NCBI GenBank assembly: GCA_026874595.1
Contig: CM049322.1
Span: 42,338,340-42,402,339, forward strand
Origin: Sipunculus nudus
Taxonomy: Eukaryota > Annelida > Sipuncula > Golfingiida > Sipunculidae
Reading direction: 5' to 3'
Length of the DNA stretch: 64,000 nucleotides
In this document: positions 36,621-48,400 of the stretch, one piece after another
Layout of the letters: each line of letters begins with the position of its first letter
Numbering within the stretch: position 1 is the stretch's first letter
Program-made: the position numbers and the translations under genes
Notes under the pieces: model-generated
What the model saw: the letters and a program-made list of their open reading frames with translations, nothing else
Database searches by the model: none
What the model was told of the DNA's origin: nothing

Positions 36621-38343
36621 TAATTCAAATTAGATCGAGATAAGTTCTTATAGATCTCCTTTAAAACAAAATTAAGATGCGAATTATATTCTGCGTAATC
36701 TGTGAAAGAATATGATTTGAGCACCCCTGTAGTTAGCCTGGCCCAAATCATAGCAGTTGAAATATCTGACTGCCCACATCCTGAGTTCCTAATAAAAGTT
36801 TCTTGATATCCCTGAACTAGTTCATTGTTACATATTTTCTTTGGAATATATAAAACAAAGTATGAGTTTGACCACGAGAGAGGTTATTCTACCCACTGTT
36901 CAATGTTCCTTAAGCAGTATTTGGCACTAGATCATAACATAATAATAAAGAACGAATTGCTTAAATTTTAAAAGCAGGTGATCGTTATGACCAATATGCT
37001 ACTTGTTTATGATCATGAAGAAATCTGATATTCAGCATTGGTTGATATATTTTGGTAGCGTACCTTACCAGGGTTGGCTTTTTTAAGCACGGATTGTTAG
37101 AGCGGTTTAGTGCTGAGTTATTCTGTAAACATTGGTGCACTGAAACTGGTTAAGATACCTGCCATGTTTTGTTCGGGATGGCCCTTCTTCGATTTCTAGA
37201 TCCGGATGCGTAGATTTACAGTAAAACCTGAGTTATTAGTTATATCTGGGCCATTTATATAAAAAAATAAAATAAAACCTCATAATTGTTTACTCTTGGA
37301 AACAGACAGGACACTAGCAAATTTGACGACTTCATGGAAATTGCTCAAATAATGAATACGTTTTCTATGCCAACGCCTATGAAATCGTCTGAATCCTTAT
37401 TTAGAGGAGACAGAAATCGGAACTCCGACCATCAAGGTCATATTGAGCTTTTCGTTTTCATTTTTGCTACGCTTAAAAAATACACCATCTTTATATATTT
37501 ATTGACCAATACTCATACATTCTTAAACAAAAGCAACGTATGTCAATTTTAAACATCACATTTTATTATAGACAATAGTTAAGGAATATAATAAAATATT
37601 AGGTAATGGAAGAAACCGTCTTACTATACCATACATTGCAGTAAAAATAAGCGTCTATTTTTAGATTCCTATGAAAATTTAATAATATTTGTTTTTTTTT
37701 TTCGTTTTTTTTTACATTTTAACTTTGTTTGTCCTACATAAGGCGTGTACGTTATTTATTCTTATTGTAAGTTCAAATCAACTTGGCTGTGACGCAAGTT
37801 ATTTTGCAGTTCAGTTTTCAGATACGGAATATACACGGCTTGTTCTGATTAGCAAAGTGACTCTGTCCGACTTACTGGGAGACCTATCGTAAACCATGCG
37901 CTAGGAAAAGCCGATGGAGACATACCACTAAACGATACCGTTATGATATATTAGCAAAGTGTCTTATTAGTCATAAACCGAAAACATATATTTTTTTTAG
38001 CGAAAGCATATGTAAAATTCACTTTAGCATTGTCTTACATTTGACACATCGTTTGATAGGCACGAGTTAGTGGTGATCGGCAGGAAATAATATCTGTACT
38101 GTATTCTGCCATACCCCCCGTCAAGCCAAGAACCTCTGGTGGTTAATCTGTGCAATTGTATCACCTGCCAGCGATATAGCTCTCTGAGGAAATGCCAGAC
38201 AAATTACTGTATCTGATGAGTAGGCGTTTTCAAGCATTTTTTTGCAGTTGATAAGAAATGTCCGTTTATATTTATAAACAAAATATTTAGCTAAATTACC
38301 CAGTCATCCGAATGTGTTCCTGTTTTAGGCCAGAATTACTTTA

Positions 38344-38898
38344 GTTTCTCTGTCATATACACAAAATTTGATTTAACACGATTTGCCTCGGCAGTCGAGT
38401 AAGTTTTGTGGTTATTCCTGCTCTTTTATTTGGCGGTTCCCTTGATTTGCTACGCCGTGTATATGCAGTTAAGCAAAAACTAGAACGTATGAACTCGATT
38501 ATAAGCGGGAATATTACAGCAAGGCAGCTGATAGAAATGACGTTCTCACTTAAGTCGTTTCCTATGTGACAAAACAAATTTAGCCCACTAAAATGTTATG
38601 CTGATGCATGGGTCAACCATTTCGTAATCACAATTTGATTTAACAAGATTTGCCTCGGCAATCGAGTAAGTTTTGTAGTTATTCCTCCTCTTTTATTTGG
38701 CGGTTCCCTTTATTTGCTACGCTGTGTATATGCAGTTAAGCAAAAACTAGAACGTATGAACTCGATTATAAATGGGAATATTACAACAAGGCAGTTGATA
38801 GAAATTAAGTTCTCACTTAAGTCGTTTCCTATGTAACAAAACAGTTTTAGCCCACTAAAATGTTATGCTGATCCATGTGTCAATCATTTCGTAACGCG
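38344..38898 (+). repeat. Tandem duplication of about 270 bp
   Basis: Segment 38,358-38,627 is repeated at 38,629-38,898 (gatttgcctcggca, tttatttggcggttccc, gcagttaagcaaaaactagaacgtatgaactcgat and gttctcacttaagtcg occur twice). The equivalent region of unit Q copy 1 (about 26,560-26,840) has only one unit, so the duplication is younger than the segmental duplication. Confidence 0.85.
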
Positions 38899-39182
38899 CT
38901 GAACAACATTTCAATGGACATTTCAATACTTATCAAATGAATGTTTAATGAGGAAAGGCACATTCAGAATCGGTGCGCTCTCTTAATATATTTTCATAAA
39001 TTTGGAAAATTTAAACTATTTGGAAAACTTTGTCTGAGAACATGACAGTCATAAAAAGGGCTTCTATTATTTATGAATACATCGTCCACTCCCATCCTAA
39101 GGCCCATTTTTCTACTGGATCTTGCTAAACTTTGTCCATTACAAAGATCTTCTGCGTGGGACACTGTAAAATATTTACCAGC

Positions 39183-39531
39183 TTAAATAGCTACTTTAAC
39201 AGTTGCCTGAACTTCGCAGATATATTTAACAGCTTGGTAGCATTCGTGTACATCATTCCACCAAAAATGTGTTCCCTTATTATACAAGGCTAGGTAATGT
39301 TCCCCCTGGCCAAATATATTACGTGTATTGTCAGGTTGGTTTATGGACCAGTTTGAGTATCTGAAACTGTGTCCTGTAGCAGTCCAAATCCAGTGACCCT
39401 CGTTGTTGGCGTCAGGGAAGCCTTTTGTTTTTCTAATTATCAAAATAAAAACAATAATCATAATATCATAATTTTATTATGATGACGTTTTTGTTGTAAT
39501 TACTATTTTTATTATTAGTAGTAGCAGCAGC

Positions 39532-39577
<46 letters not shown>

Positions 39578-40026
39578 AAAGTAGTACTAAACTAAGAAAG
39601 CAGCAAGTCTTGACCCACCTAAAACATGCTTGAAGCTGTTTAATACGTGTTGTTCCTCACCTGCACTTCCCAGACTTAGCAGGAGGCCATTAGAGAAACC
39701 ACAGAACAACTTTGCAGATGACCACGTTAGAGTCTCCTCAATGACTTTGTAGAATGAAGGTATACTATTTCCGTCTTCAGGGTTTCTTCCTAAGGCGTAC
39801 ATCTTATCATATCCACGTGGACAGGTTACCTGTGGCGGCGAAGCTGTGCTATCTTCTAAATTGACGGAAAGCATATTTGTCCTTGTATTTTTATGCAGAA
39901 ATACAACTATTTATCTTTGATGTACTGCATCACCAATTCATAATTTTTGTCGCCGGTAGAACTTCGTTTACTAATATTGTATTTATATTGTATTTATATC
40001 ATTACTTTTCTTCATGTTTAGTCTTA

Positions 40027-40089
<63 letters not shown>

Positions 40090-40380
40090 CATATATTATA
40101 TATAATATGTTTTTTGCAGTGTAATTTTACAGGAAAATATACAAGCTTTCTATTGACTTTATCAATGACTTTGCTATTAAACTTACCGTCCTGTAAAGAA
40201 CAATTGGGGATCGTCTGTGTATGAACGTTTTCTTCACCAAGAAGCATGCACATATTCTTTACTTTATACTTCTTTGTTTATAACACAAACCGATACATGT
40301 TTCAAATGATATCCCGATCTGGTATACCCTCTTAAATTCAACTTCATACTTTACTGAAGCTTCGGACACGAGTTGAAATA
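39183..40380 (-). CDS. PAN/apple plus C-type lectin protein (CTL-2), PAN exon frameshifted
   Basis: Paralogue of CTL-1 on the same strand, with the same three-exon layout and phase-1 junctions: 40187-40380 (PAN), 39619-39855, 39183-39421 (stop TAA 39183-39185). The PAN exon begins VFQLVSEAS and keeps CIGLC, but then lacks 19 nt relative to CTL-1. It reaches TAA, and NMCMLLGEEN continues in another frame. The lectin exons are open: TCPRGYDKMY, SFYKV (Cys to Phe at the position of SCYKL), TWSSAKLFCG, LLLSLGSAGEE; then WIWTATG, QPDN, GEHYLALY, WWNDV, YICEV. The third exon lacks the AYWTSGS codons because 13 nt are missing at its start, yet it joins in frame. Since the PAN exon is phase 1 at both ends, skipping it would give a PAN-less lectin. 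It may be such a gene or an early pseudogene. No signal-peptide exon was found. Confidence 0.7.
39516..39577. repeat. (AGT)n trinucleotide repeat
   Basis: About twenty AGT/AGC units lie in the short intron between CTL-2 exons 39619-39855 and 39183-39421. CTL-1 has ATT-rich sequence in the same intron. Confidence 0.95.
40031..40100. repeat. (TA)n microsatellite
   Basis: TA run in the intron downstream of the CTL-2 PAN exon. Confidence 0.95.
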
Positions 40381-41461
40381 CTGAAATATATAAATATATT
40401 TTTGTTATGTGCAAGAGTTTATTAATTGTGAAAACGGTTAATAAGATACAAATCCCAATATGGAAAACTGCAGAACACAGTGTCATTACAAGAGGAATTT
40501 AAGCTTTTATATAGGATATAATGTTAAATAAACTACATCTATTTAGTTTTACTTGTTAGCAGTGAGAAGTAATTGGACGGGGACAGCGTAAACTTCATTT
40601 TGTGCTTTCTGCAAGCGAAACAAAATTGTCGATTTTAGTAAAAGAATGGTTCTTTGTACACTGTTCACTTGCCATCATTTACTCACTGTTAAAAGGGGGC
40701 TTAAATCGGATAAGCTGACGTGAAAGGACGTAAATTTTATGCAGGGAATCCTGTACATGATACGTATATTTTGTTGCTTTGCAGACATCGAAATATCTAT
40801 GACACCTTACTACAAGAATCTTTGTTAAAATTGTCTTTGAAACATTGAACAACATTATTTGGAACACGTTTCTTCGTCTAAAAAAGAATGCTTAATATAA
40901 CAACCATTGTTTTATTGATCAAAGACAACAAACCAAAAATGTCAATCAAAAATGTGTATTCTTTTATATCGGATATACATTCAAATTGATCGGGAATATA
41001 TTGCATGTCCCCTTAAAAGGTTTATATTATATTTTATCTAGAACAGTTGATGGTAGTAAACAGAGTTACTTTGAAGCTCCTCTACTTTGTAGACTTAGAC
41101 TAAACCTAAAAGAGGTTCATGTACCTTGGATATGAGATGGAATCTCCACAGCGACAGGATCACAGCCTTTCCCCGTCAGTAAAAGCCCTCGGAAGGAGCA
41201 AATATTTCCGTCTACCCCACCCCCCCCCCCCCCACCAACACACACACACGGCACACTCTTGAAGCGATACACACGAGTCATACGTACCAATCATATTTCA
41301 GTGTCAATTCCAGAATGATATCGCTTTGGGAGAAGGTCTGTATTGTATATATATATATGGCGATTAAACTCAATAGTCTCAGTGACAGACGATCTTATAT
41401 ATGTGGCATCACAACGTGAATAAAGTACAACTTAAACATTTAAAGATATTTAATATATATA

Positions 41462-41506
<45 letters not shown>

Positions 41507-41704
41507 AATTTTTTAATCTACGTCTACTGCGTTCCATTTCCTGACTACGTGATAACCCCCGATAGTACACGCTCCTTTTCATGTTATTTGTATTAGTGTT
41601 ACCCAGGCCGGATGTCTTCGGTTTGTAGTGATCCCTATTGCTGAGTCATAAGGCCGAGGAATCCCAAATATGGGCTGGTTTGTGATTTATTCAAGGCGAT
41701 TGGG
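40381..41704. other. Region upstream of CTL-2
   Basis: Contains the third, more diverged member of the conserved block (40,560-40,880), a poly-C/CA tract at 41,217-41,260 and TA tracts at 41,350 and 41,452-41,503. The promoter and first exon of CTL-2 would be expected here, but none was identified. Confidence 0.4.
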
Positions 41705-42838
41705 CACAGTCTTCCCATTAAGACTGGAACGAGCTCACCCTAGGTGGGGTCGACCGTGACAAGTCTCACCGCTCCTCGGTTGTGTTTCAGCCCAAGACCA
41801 CAGAGGGTAGAATGTGGTTTAAATGACTGTTAGGTTTGTTTCTCGTGACGTTCGTGGGACGGCTCTTACTCAAGCGTCCCAAAATTCTATCATGATAAGC
41901 AATCAAAACCAGGATATGGAAATTTAAATTAGAATTTCTTTTTTAAGGTGCAAGATATGTTGGACAAAGTAAACTGTTTCTTGGTGCTTTTAACCGCCGT
42001 CAAAGGTCGAATAATTCGGACACCCTGGAGTTTATGAGTACGCAACAGAGATCATAACTATAACTTTAATTGGTCACCTTTCGACGATGTGCCATTAGAG
42101 ATCATAGATTGGGCACAGTCTTCCCATTAAGACTGGAACGAGCTCACCCTAGGTGGGGGCGACCGTGACAAGTCTCACCGCTCCTCGGTTGTGTTCCAGC
42201 CCTAGACCACAGAGGGTAGAATGTGGTTTAAATGACTGTTAGGTTTGTTTTTCGTGACGTTCGTGGGACGGCTCTCACTCAAGCGTCCCAAAATTCTATC
42301 ATGATAAGAAATCAAAACCAGGATATGGAGCTGATAGAACATTTCTTTCATTTTATATAGTTTTAAATAAACAGCGGCGTTTGTTTCATATAGCTTTATT
42401 ATCGATTCAGTGAAATTGCGTGTGATAATATCAGCAACATACGAGGAATAGTTCACAGGAAGTTCTAACTATATTTAACTGAAAATACATATTTGAAACT
42501 TTACATGGAAAATCAATCAATTCCTTAATGTGTTCTCATATAATATTGGTCTTACAATTTATATAGCACCATAATATATTATATCTTAATATTTATATCT
42601 CCATGCATAGGACTATGCTTTATTTTATACCCATTCTATATATTCCGCGAAATTTAAATTAGAATTTCTTTTTTAAGGTGCAAGATATGTTGGACAAAGT
42701 AAACTGTTTCTTGATGCTTTTAACCGCCGTCAAAGGTCGAATAATTCGGACACCCTGGAGTTTATGAGTACGCAACAGAGATCATAACTATAACTTTAAT
42801 TGGTCACCTTTCGACGATGTGCCATTAGAAATCATAGC
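41705..42838 (+). repeat. Complex local duplication, units X-Y and X-Z-Y
   Basis: X (41,705-41,921) recurs at 42,108-42,330 (ttgggcacagtcttcccatt, ctcaccgctcctcggttgtgt, gttcgtgggacggctct). Y (41,922-42,107) recurs at 42,651-42,838 (ggtgcaagatatgttggaca, ggtcgaataattcggacacc). Between the second X and Y lies about 320 bp of unique AT-rich sequence (Z, 42,331-42,650). Copies are nearly identical, so the event is recent. No coding content was recognised. Confidence 0.9.
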
Positions 42839-43566
42839 CGCAATTCTATCCTGATTGGATGTGTAATTGTACCGATGTTGAAGTAATCATATAGTCTGTT
42901 TCTGAAATTTAACGGGTGTAGAAAAGTCTAGCTTGGAAATGCTATAGTTCACATGGTAACAGCTAAGTATTGAAGGCCTATCTTTCACCAGTCAAACACT
43001 TGAGATATAACGCTGTCGATATCATCATGAAGATCACTGGAATTTTTTTTAACAGTATATTTATATCCATAACTGAAAGCATTTCTGTTTACTGCTTTAC
43101 ACTCGTGAAAGCAATAAATATGTTTAGAGAAAGTTTTACTAAATTTAATCCACCTAAAGAGAATTGCTACATTTGAGTATGCATGATTATAAATTTAAGA
43201 AATAATATGGATCAGTAAAATTTGCACTTGGTTGGTATCTCTATAAGTGGAAGTATTGTTTATGCCTTACATAAATGCTTGACTACTTGAATGACTCAAG
43301 GTAAGAGAAGTGCCGGGGTGTGTGTGTGTGGGGGGGGGGGGGGGCGGCAGTGGCTGTCAGGCTTCAAGTGCCATTAGGGACTATGTGTAGGATGAGGGGT
43401 AAAATATTCTCTCCGGTTATGTGCGCGACATTTAAATAGAAATAACGCCATTATAAATCCATTAAAATACATTATATCTTAAAAAAAGGGACTGAAATTC
43501 ATTATAAATTCATATAATTTAAATATTTAATAATAAAATCTCTCTTACGTATTGTGGTAAATAGAG
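42839..43566. other. Spacer upstream of the + strand lectin pseudogene
   Basis: Holds a TG/poly-G tract (43,317-43,345). A short frame from ATG at 43,027 (MKITGIFFNSIFISITES) is hydrophobic and could be a signal-peptide relic, but it has no convincing donor. Confidence 0.3.
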
Positions 43567-44403
43567 GACTGATTTCTGAGGCTTATCATTCGCTGAACGT
43601 CGTGAAGGAAATAGATCGGCACAGGAAATCTGCACAGAGATGTTTGGACTTATGTAGACGTCAATTGTTTCCGAAGTGCAGTGATGTCCAAAAGGACAAG
43701 GGTGTTTACAAGCTTCTGGGGGAAACATTCGATGCTCGAGAGGAGGAAGCATGTATTTTGACAATATCTGGTTAATATATATAGGCACTTGTTTGGACTT
43801 GGAATAGGTTTAATTATAGGTTTCTATTAGCATTAGCTTTATTTTGATTACCATATGGTAGAAATAACGCACGTCTTCATATAGTGCGATCTGTTTCACA
43901 ATCGTTTTTGTTGACGTATAAAAAAAAATAAGAATAAAATAATGCTTGTGATCATATTAAAAAAAATTAAACTGTGCAAAATGCAAACATTTTCAGTTTC
44001 TAGGTATTTCATTGTTTTCTTGTTTAAAGAATATTTTAGATAGAATGATTTAAATACAGGAAAAAAAAACATATAACATATAGACAAATTGTTCATTTAC
44101 AGGACATGTACGTGTACCAACATATACATGTACAAACCCTTCCTTTATATATTCTACGCTGTTTATCAAGAAAGTGACGAAACACAGTATCGCTGTTCAT
44201 TGGGCAGCGTACCTGACTGGAAGAAAAGAACAGTATATGAAATGTATGTGCACTATTCTAAAAAAACTTTCCTAATCAATAGTTAGCATTTATTATAATT
44301 GACTGAAACATTAGTAGTTTGTATAGCTATGTATTTTTCAATCTTATGTACTTGCCTGATATAAGATTGAAAACAGCCAAAGTGTGACAGCATGTCTTTA
44401 CAA

Positions 44404-44448
<45 letters not shown>
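44404..44448. repeat. (TA)n microsatellite
   Basis: TA run just upstream of the second exon relic of the + strand lectin pseudogene. Confidence 0.95.
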
Positions 44449-44452
<4 letters not shown>

Positions 44453-44847
44453 GCTCTCTCTTTCCAGATGAGAATTCAGGTAAACTGAGGATTATAACAG
44501 TGGTAACATGCACAAGCAAACTAGGATTCAATAACATGTGCACCTGAAGTACAGATGTTGACCGCAACTGTCCCAAGTCGTGTTACAAAGTCATAGACTA
44601 CACGATGCACTGGTCTGCTGCAAGTTCTACTTGTGGATATGGTGACCTAATAAGCCTGACGACACAAATGAAGAGAAACACGTATTCGAAACAGTAATGG
44701 ACACATGTAGAAAGTATGCTTAATGAGTATTTATTTGGTGTTGAGTCCTCATTTGCCGGCATATAATTTATAGGATCCATGCCACTGACATCAAGTTTAA
44801 ACTGTACATTTGACGTATTATATTACATAACTACATCAGACATATCC

Positions 44848-45247
44848 TAAAGGGGCCCAATCACCTACCTTTTGACAAAGAATGTATGTTATTCCCCTGG
44901 AATTGCCCTGTGTAATTGTTATAGATCCATGGGTGAATTTGGTTGTGAAATGTCCTTATAACGCCTGAATGAAGGATGTTTAAATTTATTGATAAACAAC
45001 ATATGTGTGAAGACAGAACAGTTGACGAACAGGAAAAACGTGATCTAAGGTAGTAGGTTGCATACATTCGGAGGTAAAAAAGGTCTTTTGTTGGCCTTTC
45101 TGACTTGCTGCTATATGGCATTGTTGAGTTTGTTTTATTTTGGCGGTCCCTCCACATATTATAATCTACTTGATATCAACTAAAATAGCAGCCTAAAGGG
45201 AAACACCTTTAGTATATAAAAGGTCATATACCTGACCTGTCCCTTTA
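44848..45247 (+). mobile_element. MITE-like element with imperfect inverted ends
   Basis: Left end taaaggggcccaatcaccta...ccttttg; right end aaaaggtcatatacctgacctgtccctttaa, roughly its reverse complement. Length is about 400 bp, with no coding capacity. It lies between two lectin exon relics. Its relative is at 32,110-32,504. The flanking target duplication is too short to call. Confidence 0.55.
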
Positions 45248-45431
45248 ACCGAAACTTGGACCGGAACAAACATTTGCATTATATGTATATGTTTATTTAG
45301 AATATAATGAGCCCTATTGGACATCTGGATCTGATTGCAAAACTAAGGGGCGTTGGATGAGGGCTGCCACAGGTGTTCACAATAGTTACCAGAACTGGGA
45401 AAAGGGAGAACCAGATAACGGCTTCCTTTAG

Positions 45432-48400
45432 TGTATTGAGGACTATATTGCAGTGTACCTATATTTATATTATGATACGTTCTCTTCGTATTATGCTTTG
45501 TATACTGCTGTATCGAGATTGAAATGTTTGGTATTTTATTAAAACATTTAAATGTTGTCTGAACATCACATTTTGAGAGTGCATAATAATGGACAAAATA
45601 TTAAGAAATTATTTCATGACATCATTTTTAAAGCGCATGTGTGTAGCAGATATCTTGAAATTTAAAATATATCAGCGGAGGAACATCGGAAGACCTAGAT
45701 ATACAGACTTATGTGCCATAAGAATAGGTATTTATTTTAATGATAGGTTAACATTCATGTCTCGACTGAACAGGGACAAAAAACTGTTTGTATTTATAGG
45801 TTTTGTTCCATTTAGAGTTACCTTTTCTACCCCTATAGGCAAGGCGTATATTTCGCAACGGAAAATATGCGGGAATTTGTAAACTAGAAAGCATGTATAA
45901 CGGAAACGACTCCTTAAGCATGTAGGATACCAAAGATTACTGTACCGACAAAATATATTTAAAAACAAATGTGCAAGAAACGAAAAGCTCTTGAGAGTTT
46001 AATTCTTTTACGAGTGTAATCATGGGTAAATTCAAGTTATGAAGTCACGTAACAAGGGCATCCCTTTTTTCGTTCTCCTGAGGATATAACTACCTAGAGG
46101 AGCCTTTGTCCTGGATTTAAATGAAGCTATTTTTGATTTGCAAGGCTTGTTACATTTTTGTAACTGATACTCACGTACCTAAATATAACCCGGAAGGTTA
46201 ACCGGAAAGGTTAATTCGAACAGCTATCTTAAAACAGCTATATTTAATACTTATGCAATCACGTTTTCGGAATGCGACATTTGGTAAAATATGTGGATAT
46301 TATGCCTTCAAATCATTGTCTTATTATTGTTTTGATGTATTTCTCCAGTTCTTTGTTAACAGCAATAAACAGTAGCACTATAGATTCTGTCTGAAGATAT
46401 GCTTTATGTGTATAAGTAACATACCAGTCCTTTCTTCCTTTAGTAGAACACATAGAGAAAACCAGTCCGTGTGTATGTGTTCATATGGATGGAACTACGA
46501 TCTTGGTCTTACCTTTATCTGAAAAGAGATTACTATACAAAGGTTATTGCTGCTACATGAACCATTCCCATGAAAAATGGGCTTATGCCGCTTTCAATTG
46601 TAATTGGAACTAGCCCGAACTCAAACCATGTTTATAGGATATTATGATTACAATATTGTCTGCTCAGCCCCATGAAACCTCATGCTATGGTATAGTAAAT
46701 TATATCATTTTTATACGCGGCTATTTACTAGTGATGCTTAGAAAAGAAACAAAAAGGATACATAAAAACAATCGGGTAAAATACATATATCCGGAACAGA
46801 GCCGCGGTATTCTTGATGCGACACGCCATTAAAAGTTTTTATCAATGCCCGGTTGTAACGGCTAATACAATGAGTTAAGACAACGGTCTCATACAAGTAC
46901 GGCAGACAGTGTATTCAAGCGGCAACATCCATCAATGAATCGATTGGCACCGCGATTCGTATGGCGTCATTGTGCAAGGTAACTAAGCTTCACCCACCCT
47001 TGGTATCAAATCAACAATCATCATTCGTCGTGTAACATACTGTGCTCTGTACTTCACCATACAAGTAACACCCTATACGCGTGAAGGAAGCGGCGCATGT
47101 GCGCTATTATAGTGTGGCATATAAATTCTTCGTGAAAATAAAGATTGGTTGTGCTGAAAACGTACGAGATCCTTTTATTGAAACCTGCTGGTGTTTCCCA
47201 TAACAAATTCAACCTAACAAAACAATAACCTTTGTTTAACGACCACTTTAAAGTTATGGGCTGGGTTTCTTTGAGTTCTCTTAAACGAGACAATGGCTGA
47301 CTCGGGGGATATTATGCTGAAAATGGTTTGGAGATATACTTTTATCTCTTTTAAAATTTATCTCTTTTGACATTTATTGGTGCAATACTTATTGCCTGAA
47401 AGGGACGTATGAAGTATAGAAATCAGCAAACAAAAGTGGAATGCTCAAGCTGTGCCAAGGATCTGCTTATCGGGGTAGCCTGCGTAGGTGACGCTTGAAA
47501 CCCTATTTTGGAAGTTGGACGTTTTATTCTTTCCATATAGATTATAAAACAAGTATTCATCATTCCATTTTATTCTCATCACCTTTTATTGCTTTCAGTT
47601 TACGTAAGACTCTTGGGGGCTTATATCCGCCGTACATCGTATTGTAATGGGTATTTGAAACATTGAAAGCATTTATTTCACAAAAAAACACATATATTTA
47701 AATGTAAGAGTAGACTTTCACGGTCTGTTAGATAAATGACATGCGTTATTTCAGTGGTTCAAAAATGTTTTACTCTAATGCCTAACGACTTCTTCGGGCC
47801 GATCCGTCAACAAGACTATTATCGGTGGCAGATAGACACAGGATCAGATGTACCATGTAAACATATGTAAACTATAATAAATTAATCATTTAATAAAAAT
47901 AATCAGTAGTTGTAGATCAACCACAAGAAATCAGAAAATGTTCATTAATGCGCATAAACGTCATGCGTGATCGGTGCATGTACAATTGTCCACCTCTCCA
48001 AACCTTCCTAAAAATGTACTTCCACCGGCAGTTACTTTGTTACAAAATCAATATTTTGCCTTGAAAGCCTGTGATGCATTATTTTGATAACTAAAAAATG
48101 CATGGCATATAGACACTGGAAACAAAAAGTCTGTAAAACTGCTTTACAATTAAAAGCCTTACATGGCTATCGCACATAAATAAGAGGCCCTATCATGATC
48201 TACTAATTGCGATTTGTATACGTGTTTCACTATGTTGTTAGGACAAATGACATGAGGTTCGTGTACACAATTATTCCATAGCAAAATGTAAAAGAACAAT
48301 ATGAAAGAATCGGACCTCTGTCGGTGTATGTGTTGAACAGAAGGAGAGGGATGTTCCCGCCAGACGGTAGCCTTAGATCACCTCAGTAGTTCGGGCGAAG

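Larger units (their letters stand above)
33190..39230 (+). repeat. Segmental duplication unit Q, copy 2
   Basis: Collinear with 20,240-27,180 but lacks about 1 kb (the counterpart of 21,060-22,120) and carries its own internal duplication at 38,344-38,898. Its right edge runs into the 3' end of lectin CTL-2, whereas in copy 1 only the last lectin codons survive. It contains the lectin relic at 34.07-34.23 kb. Confidence 0.85.
43567..45431 (+). pseudogene. PAN plus C-type lectin pseudogene (+ strand lineage), copy C
   Basis: Three exon relics in order. 43567-43770 is PAN-like (LISEAYHSLN, RCLDLCRRQLFPKC, VYKLLGETF), with Tyr where CTL-1 has the NMCML cysteine. 44468-44694 is the first half of the lectin domain (NNMCT, RNCPKSCYKVI, HWSAASSTCGYGDLISL) and has a TGA between NNMCT and RNCP. 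From 45301 comes the second half (YWTSGSDCKTKGRW, RAATG, NWEKGEPDNG, IEDYIAVY) with TAG at 45429-45431 and a decayed end lacking WND. EPD replaces the QPD of the - strand lectins, which predicts a mannose-type ancestor. A MITE (44,848-45,247) sits in the intron between the last two exons. Junction phases (1) match CTL-1. Two stops and the lost WND argue against function. Confidence 0.75.

Noticed and set aside
41217-43345. Possible large inverted repeat between the poly-C/CA tract at 41.2 kb and the TG/poly-G tract at 43.3 kb
   Set aside because: Similarity is mostly simple sequence; flanking matches are too weak to call homologous.
45589-45882. 97-codon frame downstream of the lectin pseudogene
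   Set aside because: Does not continue the lectin domain, has no recognisable motif, and is partly open on the other strand as well.
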